In this document: positions 1-9,929 of the stretch, piece after piece
Layout: each line of letters opens with the position of its first letter
How positions within the stretch are numbered: position 1 is the stretch's first letter
NCBI GenBank assembly: GCA_035649495.1
Contig: DASRJL010000092.1
Span: forward strand, 69,032-133,031
Direction: 5' to 3'
Length of the DNA stretch: 64,000 nt
Source of the DNA: SG8-41 sp035649495
Lineage (GTDB): Bacteria > Pseudomonadota > Gammaproteobacteria > Burkholderiales > SG8-41
Translations under genes and position numbers: made by a program
The notes under the pieces: generated by a model
Database searches by the model: none
Seen by the model: the letters and a program-made list of their open reading frames with translations, nothing else
What the model was told of the DNA's origin: nothing

Positions 1-1171
1 CCTCGCAGCCGAGATTCCAGCGCCGCACGGTTTCCTCCAGCGCGCCGCCGTTCAACCCGATGGACTCTGCCAGGCCGGCGAGGCTTTCAGCGCGCTTTAT
101 CCATCCGCGCTTGAGCTCGGCACTGTTGTCTTCGCTCCATTCATAGCGCTCGACGATGCGCGCCCAGCCGCTCACCGGCTTCCGGTCGTACAGCGGCCCG
201 CTCGCGTAGAGCGCGTGGTCGAAGACCATGAACATCGGACAGGGAACCGGCAGCGGCATCCACAGCCCGTTTCTCCTGACCTTGCCGTGCTTGGCCCGGT
301 ACTTCTCGTCGGCGAAGCGGTTGGCGTCCGGGCCGACGACGATCATGCCGCCGGGCAGCTCGTGGGAAAAGTGCAGCGGCGTCATGGAGAAGGTCGTCCT
401 GTACTCCGGTACTTTCAAGGCCATCGATGGCCCCGCGTAGTTGTTCATGTGCCACAGGTCCGCGCCGACCTGTTGCGCCATCCGGATGCCGTCCCCTTCG
501 TTATGAGGCGACCCCGACGGGTAGCAGTAGGGCAGGCCCGGCAGGTAGTTCCTGATCATTTCCTGGTTGTTCTCGAAGCCCCCGCAGGTGAGGACGACGG
601 CTTTGCGGGCTTTGACGTGTATGGCCCTGCCGTTCCGTTGGGCGCGTACGCCGAGTATTTCCCCGGTGATGCCGTTTTGAATCAGCTCGCGACCCGGCGA
701 CTCGTAGAGAATCTCGATCGGCCGGCGCTTGACCGCCGACTCGAAGAACTGCCATGTCTTCGAGTATCCGAGGACGTCTCCGTTGTGGAACTTGTGGACG
801 CAATCCGCTCCGGGGAGATCCGGAAACTCGATGCCTGCGGGCTGGTGCTGGTGCTCCTGGGGATCGCCCCCGATGCTGGCGACCCAGTCGTTGTTTACGC
901 GGACTTCCTCGGCCCAGGTCCGTACCATTTGCTGCGGCACCGGGTAGCGCCCGCACAGCGCATTCAGGTAGGTGATCGCCTTGTCGACGTCGTTGACGTG
1001 CAGATAGCCTTGGCCGGCGATCCGGGTATTGCCGCCTTCCTCTCCTTCCGGCGCCTTCTCGAGCATCAGCACCCGCGCGCCCATGTCGTGGGCGGTGATC
1101 GCCGCCGCAGCGCCGGCGCCGCCGAATCCGACGATGACGACGTCCGCTTCCCTATCCCATTTCACCGGCAT
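1..1171 (-). CDS. FAD-binding fumarate reductase/ketosteroid-dehydrogenase-like flavoprotein (C-terminus cut by window edge)
   Basis: At least 390 codons are open, reading leftwards off the window. The start chosen is the ATG at 1169-1171. The N-terminus carries a dinucleotide-binding fold with the glycine motif GFGGAGAAAA near residues 15-24, then an acidic residue at the end of the second strand (LMLEKAPEG), as in flavoproteins that bind the FAD ADP moiety. Further in are a GG-rich segment (EEGGNTRIAGQG), the FAD contact CGGFENN, and a segment like HNEGDGIRMA. This pattern fits the FAD_binding_2 family (soluble fumarate reductase flavoproteins, 3-ketosteroid delta-1-dehydrogenases, urocanate reductases). 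Members reduce or desaturate C-C bonds; the substrate cannot be told here. It is divergent from the peptidase gene at 1441, with about 270 bp of shared upstream DNA. Confidence 0.85.
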   Translation of the reverse strand, partial: MPVKWDREADVVIVGFGGAGAAAAITAHDMGARVLMLEKAPEGEEGGNTRIAGQGYLHVNDVDKAITYLNALCGRYPVPQQMVRTWAEEVRVNNDWVASIGGDPQEHQHQPAGIEFPDLPGADCVHKFHNGDVLGYSKTWQFFESAVKRRPIEILYESPGRELIQNGITGEILGVRAQRNGRAIHVKARKAVVLTCGGFENNQEMIRNYLPGLPYCYPSGSPHNEGDGIRMAQQVGADLWHMNNYAGPSMALKVPEYRTTFSMTPLHFSHELPGGMIVVGPDANRFADEKYRAKHGKVRRNGLWMPLPVPCPMFMVFDHALYASGPLYDRKPVSGWARIVERYEWSEDNSAELKRGWIKRAESLAGLAESIGLNGGALEETVRRWNLGCE

Positions 1172-1440
1172 CCAAGGACTCTCGCACGATTGAGCGTATT
1201 CTGCTTCCGGGAAGTGTAGCGTCTTCAGACGGTTGCTGGCCACTTCGGGTCCGCTGCGTGGAATCGGAAGACGGTCGTCAAGATCAGGATTTCCCTGACA
1301 CGCGCTGTCGGCATTTCCCTACGCTACGACCTTTGTCCGATTGCCAGCCGTCCGAATCCATATGGCATACTCCAGTAGCGCATGCTCATTCGGTTCAACA
1401 CTGCCGGATGAGGCGGTTCGCGACACCGGAAGGGGGGGAC

Positions 1441-3258
1441 ATGGACGAGACAAAAGGCAGCCGGTCGGGCGAAGGAACCACGCCGCTACCCGCCACTCGG
1501 CGCATGACCGTCATCGCGCAGGACCCGAGCATCACGACCGGGCGGGACGGCAACATTCTGATGGCGCAGATCGATATCCCGGCCGAGACCCTGATACCGG
1601 GACCGATCGGCTACCGCGTGCAGGTGGTCGACTATGACTCCAGCACCGGGCAGTACCGCGGCGCTCACGATCTCGAGAAGCGCGAGCCGGCCGCCTGGTG
1701 CGACGGCGATCCGTCCATCGTCGGTGATTTTCGGTTCCATGCGCAGAATGCCTATGCGCTCGTAATGAAGACGCTGGCGCGCTTCGAGTTTGCCCTCGGC
1801 CGGCGCATCGGCTGGTCGTTCGGCGTGCACCAGCTCAAGGTGGCGCCGAACGGGGTCATGGATGCCAATGCGTTTTACAGCCGTGAGGTCGAAGGCCTCG
1901 TATTTGGCTATTTCCCCGGCCGGAAAGGGAAGAACATCTACACCTGCCTGTCACACGACATCGTCGTGCACGAGACCACCCATGCGCTGCTCGACGCGCT
2001 GCGCGAGCGCTACATGGATGCCTCGGGCCCGGACCAGGGTGCATTCCACGAAGGATTCTCGGACGTCATCGCGCTGCTTTCGGTGTTTTCGCAGGTGGAG
2101 CTGGTAGCCGAGCTGCTGGGGAAACGCAGGAAGAGCCTTTCGGACGAGGAAGTGCAGGCCGACGCGCTGCGCCAGACAGCCCTCTTCGGGCTCGCCGACC
2201 AGATGGGCAGAGAGATGGACGCCGTGCGGGGCGACGCGCTGCGCCGCAGCGCGGAGATGAAGCCCGGCAGGCAATGGATAACGGACCCCGAATTCGAGGA
2301 GCCGCACCGCCGCGGCGAGATCCTGGTGGCCGCCGTGATGAACGGATTTCTGGAAGCCTGGACCATGCGTCTGCAGGAAGCCAAGGCCGAGGACCAGAAG
2401 ACGCATGTGGCGCGCCGCGTTGCGGAGGAGGGCTCGGACATCGCCGCTGCGCTCATCACGATGTGGATACGCGCGCTCGATTACATGCCGCCGGTCCACC
2501 TGGATTTCGGCGATGCGCTCTCCGCGGCGATTACTGCGGACTCGGAGGTCCGGCCCGACGACAGCCGCTACCACCTGCGCGAGCACATGCTGAAGTCCTT
2601 CGACAAGTACGGAATCAAACCCAGCGCGACGCGGCAGGACGAGCCGGGGGCCTGGCCGAAGGAAGCGCGTCGTATGCGCTATGAGCGCGTGCGCTTCGAG
2701 TCGATGCGCACGGACAAGGATGAAGTCTTCCGTTTCCTCTGGGACAACCGCAAGGCGCTCGGGGTGCATCCCGGCGTGTACACGGAAGTGCTCTCGGTCC
2801 GTCCCTGCATCCGCATCGGCGTGGACGGCTTCACGCTACGCGAGACCGTCGCCGAGTACTACCAGGTCGCCCGCCTTACCGAGTCGGAGCTGCGCCAGAA
2901 GAAGATCCGGCTGCCGGTGGAATATATCGCCGAGCTTGCCAACAGCAGGGCGGAGCGGCAGGCAAGACGCGAGAAGAGCCTGAAGGACGTGGACGAGGCG
3001 CCGGAGGAGCCTGATACCGATCCGGTCACGCCCGTCTACGGCGGGGGCGTACTGATCTTCGACGAGTACGGCAAGGTGAAGTACCACGTTCACAACGACG
3101 TGTTCGGCCGGCGCCAGACCGCCCGGCTCCAGCACCTGTGGGATGCCGGTCAGCTCCGGGCCGGGGGCGATGGTGCACGCCTGACGCCGGCGCGACTCTC
3201 CGATCTGCACCGCCAGCGCGCGATCGCCGCGCGTCGCTTTCCTTCCGAGGGGTGGTAA
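1441..3258 (+). CDS. M4/thermolysin-like zinc metallopeptidase
   Basis: 605 aa from the ATG at 1441, preceded by a purine-rich ribosome site (ggaaggggggg); an open frame runs upstream to 1258 but lacks a better start. The zinc motif HETTH lies at about residues 177-181, and HEGFSD follows at about 203-208. Its Glu matches the third zinc ligand of gluzincins (the NEGxSD motif of thermolysin-type M4 peptidases). No signal peptide is visible, so the enzyme may stay cytoplasmic or use another route. The C-terminal 300 residues (charged, ending in an RRFPSEGW-like tail) are not recognised. The next gene starts 2 bp after the stop, so the two are probably co-translated. The substrate is unknown. 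Confidence 0.75.
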   Translation: MDETKGSRSGEGTTPLPATRRMTVIAQDPSITTGRDGNILMAQIDIPAETLIPGPIGYRVQVVDYDSSTGQYRGAHDLEKREPAAWCDGDPSIVGDFRFHAQNAYALVMKTLARFEFALGRRIGWSFGVHQLKVAPNGVMDANAFYSREVEGLVFGYFPGRKGKNIYTCLSHDIVVHETTHALLDALRERYMDASGPDQGAFHEGFSDVIALLSVFSQVELVAELLGKRRKSLSDEEVQADALRQTALFGLADQMGREMDAVRGDALRRSAEMKPGRQWITDPEFEEPHRRGEILVAAVMNGFLEAWTMRLQEAKAEDQKTHVARRVAEEGSDIAAALITMWIRALDYMPPVHLDFGDALSAAITADSEVRPDDSRYHLREHMLKSFDKYGIKPSATRQDEPGAWPKEARRMRYERVRFESMRTDKDEVFRFLWDNRKALGVHPGVYTEVLSVRPCIRIGVDGFTLRETVAEYYQVARLTESELRQKKIRLPVEYIAELANSRAERQARREKSLKDVDEAPEEPDTDPVTPVYGGGVLIFDEYGKVKYHVHNDVFGRRQTARLQHLWDAGQLRAGGDGARLTPARLSDLHRQRAIAARRFPSEGW

Positions 3259-3260
3259 CC

Positions 3261-4577
3261 ATGGCCAAGCCTTCTTCCATCGAGATCCGGGCCTACCAGG
3301 TGGGTTTCGGAGACTGCTTTCTCGTTTCCTTCGTGTACTCCAAGACCGACAAGCGCCACGTGCTGATCGATTTCGGCACGACCGAGCTGCCCAAGCAGTT
3401 GAAGGGTCCCAAGGTGCACATGCGGCGGGTCGCCGACCACATCAAGGGCGTCTGTGGCGGAAAGCTCACGGCGGTAATCGCGACGCACCGCCACGCGGAC
3501 CATATCAGCGGCTTCGCCACCGACGGCAAGAGCGGCAACTCCGGAACCGTCATCGCCGAGTGCAAGCCGAAGGTCGTGCTCCAGCCGTGGACCGAGGACC
3601 CCGACGCGGCGAAGGACGCGAAGACTGCAACACGTGACAGCAGCCGCTCGTCGAAAGGCTTCGTCGCCGGCTTGAACGCCATGCACCGGCTCGCCGACCA
3701 CGCCTCGCGCATCGGGCAGCGTCCGCCTCCGAGCATGAGCGCCGCGGCGGCGAAGCAGCTTCGTTTCCTGGGCATGGACAACATCAAGAACCGCTCCGCG
3801 GTAGAAAACCTGATCGCAATGGGAAGCCGCACGGGTGCGAAGGCGGTGTGGGCGCACCACGGGTCCAACCCGGGCCTGGCCGGGAAGGGGCTGCTCGACG
3901 GCGTCAAGGTGCACGTGCTCGGTCCACCGAATCTGAAGCAGACGGAAAAGATACGCAAGATGCGCTCGAGCGATCCCGACCAGTTCTGGCAACTCCTCGG
4001 AGGAAAGGGCCCGGGCGGACCAAGAGTCGCCGCGGTAAAGCCCGGGGACCGCATGGCAAAAGGAAAGGCAGTGCCCGCGGAAGCGCGCTGGTTCCGCGAC
4101 CGGGTTGCCCGTCTGTCCGCGGACCAGTTGCTCGAAATCGTGCGCGTGCTGGACGACCAGATGAACAACACGAGCCTGATCCTGCTGTTCGAGGTCGGCG
4201 GGAAGAAGCTCCTGTTTCCGGGCGACGCGCAGATCGAAAACTGGAGCTGGGCGCTGGAGGGTGCGCCGGACTCGGAGAAGACGCGCAAGCTGCTCTCGGC
4301 CGTCGACTTCTACAAGGTCGGCCACCACGGCAGCCGGAACGCCACGCCCAGGAAGCTATTGTGGGAGAACTTCACGAAGCGCGGCAGCGGCACCCAAAGA
4401 ATGAAGGCGGCGATCTCGACCATGAAGGGCAAGCACGGCGACTCGAAAAAGAAGACCGAGGTGCCGCGCAAGACGCTGCTCGACGCGCTCGAGTCCGAAA
4501 CCGATCTGTGCAATACCGAGGGGCACAAGTTCAAGGACGGCGAGGAGCCCTGCCAGGTGATCACGATAAAGGTGTGA
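3261..4577 (+). CDS. ComEC-type metallo-beta-lactamase-fold hydrolase
   Basis: 438 aa from the ATG at 3261, with a GAGGGGTGG ribosome site inside the end of the previous gene. The metal motif HRHADH sits at residues 76-81, and a VGHHGS motif at about 353-358 is typical of ComEC/Rec2-like MBL domains. No membrane segments are present, so this is the free-standing soluble form of the domain rather than a DNA-uptake channel. Lys/Arg-rich stretches near 120-150 and 250-300 might bind nucleic acid or phosphoesters (inference). The gene directly follows the M4-like peptidase. Free-standing MBL proteins of this type often occur in accessory or defence-like cassettes, but the role here is unknown. 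Confidence 0.8.
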   Translation: MAKPSSIEIRAYQVGFGDCFLVSFVYSKTDKRHVLIDFGTTELPKQLKGPKVHMRRVADHIKGVCGGKLTAVIATHRHADHISGFATDGKSGNSGTVIAECKPKVVLQPWTEDPDAAKDAKTATRDSSRSSKGFVAGLNAMHRLADHASRIGQRPPPSMSAAAAKQLRFLGMDNIKNRSAVENLIAMGSRTGAKAVWAHHGSNPGLAGKGLLDGVKVHVLGPPNLKQTEKIRKMRSSDPDQFWQLLGGKGPGGPRVAAVKPGDRMAKGKAVPAEARWFRDRVARLSADQLLEIVRVLDDQMNNTSLILLFEVGGKKLLFPGDAQIENWSWALEGAPDSEKTRKLLSAVDFYKVGHHGSRNATPRKLLWENFTKRGSGTQRMKAAISTMKGKHGDSKKKTEVPRKTLLDALESETDLCNTEGHKFKDGEEPCQVITIKV

Positions 4578-4689
4578 TCAGGCGGACACCGGCAGGGTGG
4601 GGCGGCCGGCACCCGCGAGAATGTGGGAATCGGTTCATAACAAATAATGCGATCGCCGCGTCGATCGCGATATCCGATCGGGAGATGCA

Positions 4690-7644
4690 ATGAGAAGTGC
4701 TCGATGGTTGCTGCTGGCCTGCGCGATCGCGTCCTGTCTTGAAGGCTGTTTCTCGATTCCGAAACCGGAAACCGGGGGGGTCCTGTCCGTGGGCAGGCCG
4801 CAGGTATTCACGCGCGAGAGAATCGTCACCGAGCGCACCGGCGAGGTGAACTGGCTGCGTGGCCAGCTCGACAAGGAGGTGACGACCGGATTCCAGGGGG
4901 TTCAGGACAGACGTTCGGCGGAAGCAACGGTATTCCAGCTCAACCTGGCGCTCGATGTGCTGCAGGGACGCATCGACTCCGCCCGCAAGCGCAACACCGA
5001 GGAATCGGTGTCGCGACAGGCGCAGATCGAGCGCGCGCAGCACGAGATCGACATGGAGAAGTTGCGCCAGCAGCTGGAGGACGTGCGCGGCCGCGTCAAG
5101 GCCGAGAACGGCAAGGAGACGGACCAGAGCCTCAAGACCGAGATCACGAAGCTTCAGGGCCAGGTGAAGGAGTTGAGCGACAAGGTGGACAAGCTCACCA
5201 AGCCCGCGCCATCGTCGACTCTGCCCGCTCGCGGTGACGCCAGCAAGCTCCTCGGAGCGAACGAGAACCGTACGCTCGATCCCGCGGGAGCGCTCACCAC
5301 GCGCGCCGAGCTGACGTCCATCCAGCGCTTCGAGGACCAGGCCGCCTATCGCGACATGGTGAACGCGCGCATCCGGGAGAAGATACTCGACGATTCCCAC
5401 GACTTGAACGGCTCGGCGCTCTACGAGCTCAAGTTTGACGTCACTTTTGCGCCTGGCAACAACACCCGGCGGTTCATGATTGCAAAGCTCAAGGTGGAAG
5501 ACAGCTTCAAGAACAACGACAAGGAGAAGGATCTTGCTTTCGTCGATCATCCTGATTTCGTCCCGCAGCTCAGATCCGTCCTGGAGCAGGAGGTCAACCT
5601 GTACAACCTGCGGCTCCAGGAGCGTGCTGGCGCAGGTGCGCTCAGCGAGAACTGGCGGCGGCGCATTCTGTCGGTCTTTGGTGCCCAGGAGGGTGTGGCC
5701 CTTCTGGAGAATTGCGGTGTAAAGGGACTTGCGCCGCGTGCGCTCGACAGCCAGCAAAAGCGCAAGCTCACGTCTTCCGAGCAGAATGACCTGTCGTGCC
5801 TGGTTGCCGGATTCGTCAAGATTCGCCTGGGAGAGCCTCTGAACTACGCGTTCGTCAGCAAGATAGTGCCTGTTCCGGATTCAAACGGGCGGACGTTTTA
5901 CAGGGTGCAGTTCGAGTCCAAACCAGACGCGGTCAACGAACTGAAACGACGGCTGAGGCAGATCCACGGCGATCAGCCACCCCGCGTGGCGACGGTCGAG
6001 CCGAAGGAGTATGTCCAGAACATTTCCGACGTTGCCAGCCGCAACGAGGCCACGCAATTCGGACTTATGCTGGATCTGTTGACGACGAAGGGGCTGGCGA
6101 TCGGAAGCTCATTCGAGCGCTTTACGCAGGATCAGCAGTTGCTCCATGCCGTAAAGAGACAACCACTGGCGGTGAGCTTTCTGCACGGAACCGACACCTT
6201 CGGCTGGATACTCGGCCCCAAGTTCGCGATCGACGAGAAGCAAAGGGCGACGTTCGTGCACACGCCTTCGCGGTATACCTTCACCGGGTCGATTACGGTA
6301 CCGTCGTGGTTCGCGTCGGTAACGATCAAAGGGCAGGGTTGCTGGCTCGATCCGAGCGGCGCAGAAAAGGATTGTTTCGATCTGTTCAAGGGCGAGGCGG
6401 ATGGAATCAACGTCAGCCTTCCAAGTACCAGGTACCGCGGACTCGTCCCGGCGTTGCTCTATCGCGAGTACGAGCTCATGAGGGAGCCGGAAATCTATGC
6501 ATTGGCCGAGCAGCATCTGGGTGGAACTCTTTCGCTTCGTGCTGTTCCCGAGCAATGTCTGGGCGTAACGTCACGCGCGTGCGCTCAGACCGTCGTTATC
6601 GAAGGACGGGAGTTGTGGCGCAATCCCGAGGTGTACGTCGGCAACCAGAAGGCTGACACAGTGGAGGTGTTGCCGAGCATGCGCGGCGTTGCGGCGACGT
6701 TTCGTTCGTTGAGAATGCCGCCGCCGCAGCCGGACGGCCGGCGCACATCGCAGGACCTGATCGTGGTGACTTCGGTCGGAACGGACCGGCTCCCCGGCGC
6801 CGTGACGATCCTGCCCGAAGCGGTCACGGCGCCGAAGCCCTTCATGCGGCTGCGCAACGCCTACGTAGACAAGGTCGGCAACAAGGCGACCCTCGAATTC
6901 GTGTTCGAGCCCGCGGCGCTGCCGGCAAGCTTTCACTCGATGCTCGCGCGCGTGCGCCTGCCCGGCGCAAAGGACTGGAAGGACCTGGGAGCGCCGGCCC
7001 GCATGTCGAATGGAGTTGTCGTGTTCGAGTTCGATCCGGCAGCCGTGGGGCTCGGGGACAAGGCCGTCGAGATGGAAGCGGACGTCGGCCTCAAGTTCAA
7101 CCCGGAGGATACGCTTCACTCCATGCTCGATCCGTCGGCGCGTTTCTTCACTTATTTCCCCAATCCGGACGAGCGCGCGGTGCTCGCGAGCGACACCAGC
7201 GAGCTCGACTTCAGCAAGTCGGCGACGCTGGGAGCCAAGGAGCAGGGGCAGTTCGCGAAGCGCCTGACCTACAAGCTGCCGAAGGACGAGAAGCTGTTCA
7301 ACGCGGCTTATCCCGGCCTCGTCGCGGCGCTCGACGGGCGCGGGGGCAACGCGCGCCTTGTGCTGACAGGCGGCAACGTCTCGGCGCCGTTCGATGCTGC
7401 GCGATCCTCGGGCCAGAAGGGGACGATCGTATTTCCATCCTCCGCGAGCACTGCCCGGTTGGCGCCGGGCGTGGTCCCGCGCGATGAGGAAACTGCTTCG
7501 TACGACATATTGCTCGAATACCGGATCGGAGCGGGGGAGTGGATTCCGGTTCCCATCAAGGACGGCAAAACGGTCTCGATCAAAGGCCTCAAGAAAGCAG
7601 AGAAGCCGGCGCCGAAACCGGTTGCCGCAGCCCCGGTGAACTAA
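4690..7644 (+). CDS. Large coiled-coil lipoprotein of unknown function
   Basis: 984 aa. The ATG at 4690 follows a GGAG ribosome site. The N-terminus is a lipoprotein signal (RWLLLACAIASCLEGC), with the acylated Cys near residue 20. Residues about 70-175 are strongly charged and heptad-like (EIDMEKLRQQLEDVRGRVKAE), predicting a coiled coil. The remaining roughly 750 residues look like a chain of beta-rich domains, with several Cys and no motif I recognise. It lies 112 bp after the MBL gene on the same strand and may form a three-gene unit with the M4-like peptidase. It could be an outer-membrane-anchored scaffold or secretion partner (inference). Nothing in the sequence identifies an enzyme. 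Confidence 0.75.
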   Translation: MRSARWLLLACAIASCLEGCFSIPKPETGGVLSVGRPQVFTRERIVTERTGEVNWLRGQLDKEVTTGFQGVQDRRSAEATVFQLNLALDVLQGRIDSARKRNTEESVSRQAQIERAQHEIDMEKLRQQLEDVRGRVKAENGKETDQSLKTEITKLQGQVKELSDKVDKLTKPAPSSTLPARGDASKLLGANENRTLDPAGALTTRAELTSIQRFEDQAAYRDMVNARIREKILDDSHDLNGSALYELKFDVTFAPGNNTRRFMIAKLKVEDSFKNNDKEKDLAFVDHPDFVPQLRSVLEQEVNLYNLRLQERAGAGALSENWRRRILSVFGAQEGVALLENCGVKGLAPRALDSQQKRKLTSSEQNDLSCLVAGFVKIRLGEPLNYAFVSKIVPVPDSNGRTFYRVQFESKPDAVNELKRRLRQIHGDQPPRVATVEPKEYVQNISDVASRNEATQFGLMLDLLTTKGLAIGSSFERFTQDQQLLHAVKRQPLAVSFLHGTDTFGWILGPKFAIDEKQRATFVHTPSRYTFTGSITVPSWFASVTIKGQGCWLDPSGAEKDCFDLFKGEADGINVSLPSTRYRGLVPALLYREYELMREPEIYALAEQHLGGTLSLRAVPEQCLGVTSRACAQTVVIEGRELWRNPEVYVGNQKADTVEVLPSMRGVAATFRSLRMPPPQPDGRRTSQDLIVVTSVGTDRLPGAVTILPEAVTAPKPFMRLRNAYVDKVGNKATLEFVFEPAALPASFHSMLARVRLPGAKDWKDLGAPARMSNGVVVFEFDPAAVGLGDKAVEMEADVGLKFNPEDTLHSMLDPSARFFTYFPNPDERAVLASDTSELDFSKSATLGAKEQGQFAKRLTYKLPKDEKLFNAAYPGLVAALDGRGGNARLVLTGGNVSAPFDAARSSGQKGTIVFPSSASTARLAPGVVPRDEETASYDILLEYRIGAGEWIPVPIKDGKTVSIKGLKKAEKPAPKPVAAAPVN

Positions 7645-7790
7645 TCGTTCCGACGCAGTCGTGGGTGCGGTGGCAGCGGCGACGCTGGAAGCTGTTTCCA
7701 CGATGCGACCGCGGGTGAGGTGACGCTGGCCGGAAAAGGATTTACGCTGGGCCCGGTGCGACCCCTCCACGGCCATCCGTCGTTTCCGGC

Positions 7791-8957
7791 ATGAAGATTT
7801 ACCTGGTTGTAATAGTGTCCGTCCTGAGCCAGGTCGGGTTCAGCGGCAGCCGGGTTGCGATGTCGCTTCACGCCCTGCAGTTGACCGCCAATCAGTTCGC
7901 GATCGGCGTCGTTATCGCGCTTTATTCGCTGGCCCCCTTTCTGCTGTCGATCGTTATCGGACGGTTTGCAGACCGGGTGCCGCCGAGGTTGCCGATCATC
8001 CTGGGCTCCGCCGTCATGACCGCGGCGCTGATTCTGCCGCCCGTGTGGAGCGGCCTGCCCGTGCTTTGCGCGACGGCCTTCGTGCTGGGCCTCGCCCATC
8101 AGGTGTTCAGCATTCCGCTCGAAGCCATCGTCGGCGGTATCGATGGCGCCAAACACCGCGCGCGCAACTACGCCCTCATCACCATGGGATGGTCCGCGGC
8201 GAATTTCTTCGGGCCGCTCATCGCCGGCTTGACGATTGACTACGTCGGCCAGCTCGAGGTGTATCTCGTGCTGGCCGTGCTGACCGCAGTGCCGATTCCC
8301 ATACTGCTGGCGTATCCGGACCTGCTGCCCCGGACGGCGGCCTCGCATGCCGGGGCAGCGACGCGCGGCGGCGTTCTCGACCTGTGGCGCATGTCCTCCG
8401 TCCGGATGACCATCATCGCCGCGGGCGTCGTCGGCTCGGCGCAGGATCTCTTTCAGTTCTACCTCCCGATTTACGGTCATTCGCTCGGCCTTTCCGCATC
8501 CGCTATCGGAACCATACTCGGGCTGATGTCGGCCGCCGCATTCGTGATCCGCGGCATAATCCCGATTCTCGTGAAAAGACTCACGGAACCGGTGATACTG
8601 GTCTCGGCCATGTTCATCGCGGCGCTCGCATTCACCCTGCTGCCGTTCTTCGGCAATCCCTACGCGCTGGGCGCCATAGCGTTCCTGCTCGGGCTCGGCG
8701 TCGGCTGCGCCCAGCCGATGACCATGTCGCTGCTGTACCTGTTCACGCCGACGGGCCGCATAGCGGAATCTTTCGGGGTGCAAAAGACGGTGCGCAACGG
8801 CACGCACCTGGTGGTGCCGATCGTCTTCGGGAGCGTGGGCGCGGCGTTCGGCGTCACGGCCGTGTTCCTTTCGAACGCTGCTATCCTGCTCGCGAGCGGT
8901 TTCCTGATGCGCAAGGCCGACATACCGGCGAGCGACCTGGAGCGCAGGCAGGCGTGA
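7791..8957 (+). CDS. Major facilitator superfamily transporter
   Basis: 388 aa with about 11-12 hydrophobic helices. The loop after helix 2 carries the MFS signature GRFADRVPPRLP, matching the A-motif (GxxxDRxGRR). Helix-rich halves are separated by a soluble stretch near residues 180-200 (TAASHAGAATRGG). The length is usual for short 12-TM secondary carriers. The substrate is not identifiable. The SMP-30 family gene starts 53 bp downstream, so they may share a transcript and serve one catabolic substrate (inference). No clear ribosome site precedes the ATG. Confidence 0.85.
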   Translation: MKIYLVVIVSVLSQVGFSGSRVAMSLHALQLTANQFAIGVVIALYSLAPFLLSIVIGRFADRVPPRLPIILGSAVMTAALILPPVWSGLPVLCATAFVLGLAHQVFSIPLEAIVGGIDGAKHRARNYALITMGWSAANFFGPLIAGLTIDYVGQLEVYLVLAVLTAVPIPILLAYPDLLPRTAASHAGAATRGGVLDLWRMSSVRMTIIAAGVVGSAQDLFQFYLPIYGHSLGLSASAIGTILGLMSAAAFVIRGIIPILVKRLTEPVILVSAMFIAALAFTLLPFFGNPYALGAIAFLLGLGVGCAQPMTMSLLYLFTPTGRIAESFGVQKTVRNGTHLVVPIVFGSVGAAFGVTAVFLSNAAILLASGFLMRKADIPASDLERRQA

Positions 8958-9010
8958 TCCGAAGGAGGAAGGCGGAAGATTGAAGGCTCAACATCAAAGG
9001 AGGAGGAACC

Positions 9011-9922
9011 ATGTCGACGCTGGATGTACGTAACCCGGGCTTGAACGATCTCATCGCTTCCGATGTTGTGATCGAGCGCATCGCCGGAGGGCTGGGCTTT
9101 ACGGAAGGCCCCGTGTGGCGCGGCGGAGCGCTCCTCTTCAGCGATATTCCGAACAACCGCATCGCGCGCTGGCGCCGCCTGGCGGAAGGTCCGGAGCTCA
9201 CTACCTTCGCCAAGGGCCATTCGAACGGCCTTACCCTGGATCGCCAGGGCCGCATCCTGGCGGCCGAGCACGGCGGCCGGTGCGTGTCGCGCGTGGCAGA
9301 CGACGGCACGCGCGCGGTCCTCGCCGGGAAATTCCAGGATAAGCGGTTGAACAGCCCTAACGACATCGTGGTGAAGTCCGATGGCGCCATCTACTTTACG
9401 GACCCGCCCTACGCTCTGTTTGCGAGCCCGTCCGGCGCGATACGCCCGGCCGGCTGGTGGAAGGCTCCGCCGGGCAAGGAGCAGCCGTTGAACGGCGTGT
9501 ATCGCCTGCGCCCCGACGGCGGAATGCAGCTCGTGGTGGAAGACTTCGTGCTGCCGAACGGCCTCGCGTTCTCCCCGGACGAATCCATCCTGTACATCGA
9601 CGACTCCGACCGCAAGCACATCCGCGCCTTCGATGTCGCCGCGGACGGTGGGCTCAAGAACAGCCGCATCCTGCTGGACATGGCTTCGAGCGACCCGGGA
9701 GTGCCCGACGGCATGAAGGTAGACCTCCAGGGCAACGTGTTCTGCACGGGACCGGGCGGGGTGTGGGTGTGCCGCGCCGATGGCACGCTCCTGGGCCGCC
9801 TTATCCTGCCGGAGCTACCCGCGAACCTGGCATGGGGCGAGGATGGCAGCGTGCTGTTCATCACGGCGCGCACCAGCGTCTACCGGGTGCAGACGAAGAC
9901 GCGCGGCGCCCTGCTGGGTTAG
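9011..9922 (+). CDS. SMP-30/gluconolactonase/LRE family protein
   Basis: 303 aa; the ATG follows an excellent AGGAGGAGG ribosome site. The fold is a six-bladed propeller that binds one divalent metal and hydrolyses lactones or similar esters. Visible hallmarks are FTEGPVW near residue 35 (the metal-binding Glu), SPNDIVV near 115 (metal-binding Asn) and SPDESILYIDDSD near 200 (the conserved Asp region). There is no signal peptide, so it is cytoplasmic. It sits between an MFS carrier and an enoyl-CoA hydratase-like gene, suggesting degradation of an imported cyclic or lactone-forming compound. The exact substrate is unknown. Confidence 0.88.
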   Translation: MSTLDVRNPGLNDLIASDVVIERIAGGLGFTEGPVWRGGALLFSDIPNNRIARWRRLAEGPELTTFAKGHSNGLTLDRQGRILAAEHGGRCVSRVADDGTRAVLAGKFQDKRLNSPNDIVVKSDGAIYFTDPPYALFASPSGAIRPAGWWKAPPGKEQPLNGVYRLRPDGGMQLVVEDFVLPNGLAFSPDESILYIDDSDRKHIRAFDVAADGGLKNSRILLDMASSDPGVPDGMKVDLQGNVFCTGPGGVWVCRADGTLLGRLILPELPANLAWGEDGSVLFITARTSVYRVQTKTRGALLG

Positions 9923-9929
9923 AAGGGAA

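Noticed and set aside
215..1219. A 334-codon + strand frame at the window start
   Set aside because: It is the antisense of the FAD flavoprotein, whose GxGxxG motif reads on the reverse strand.
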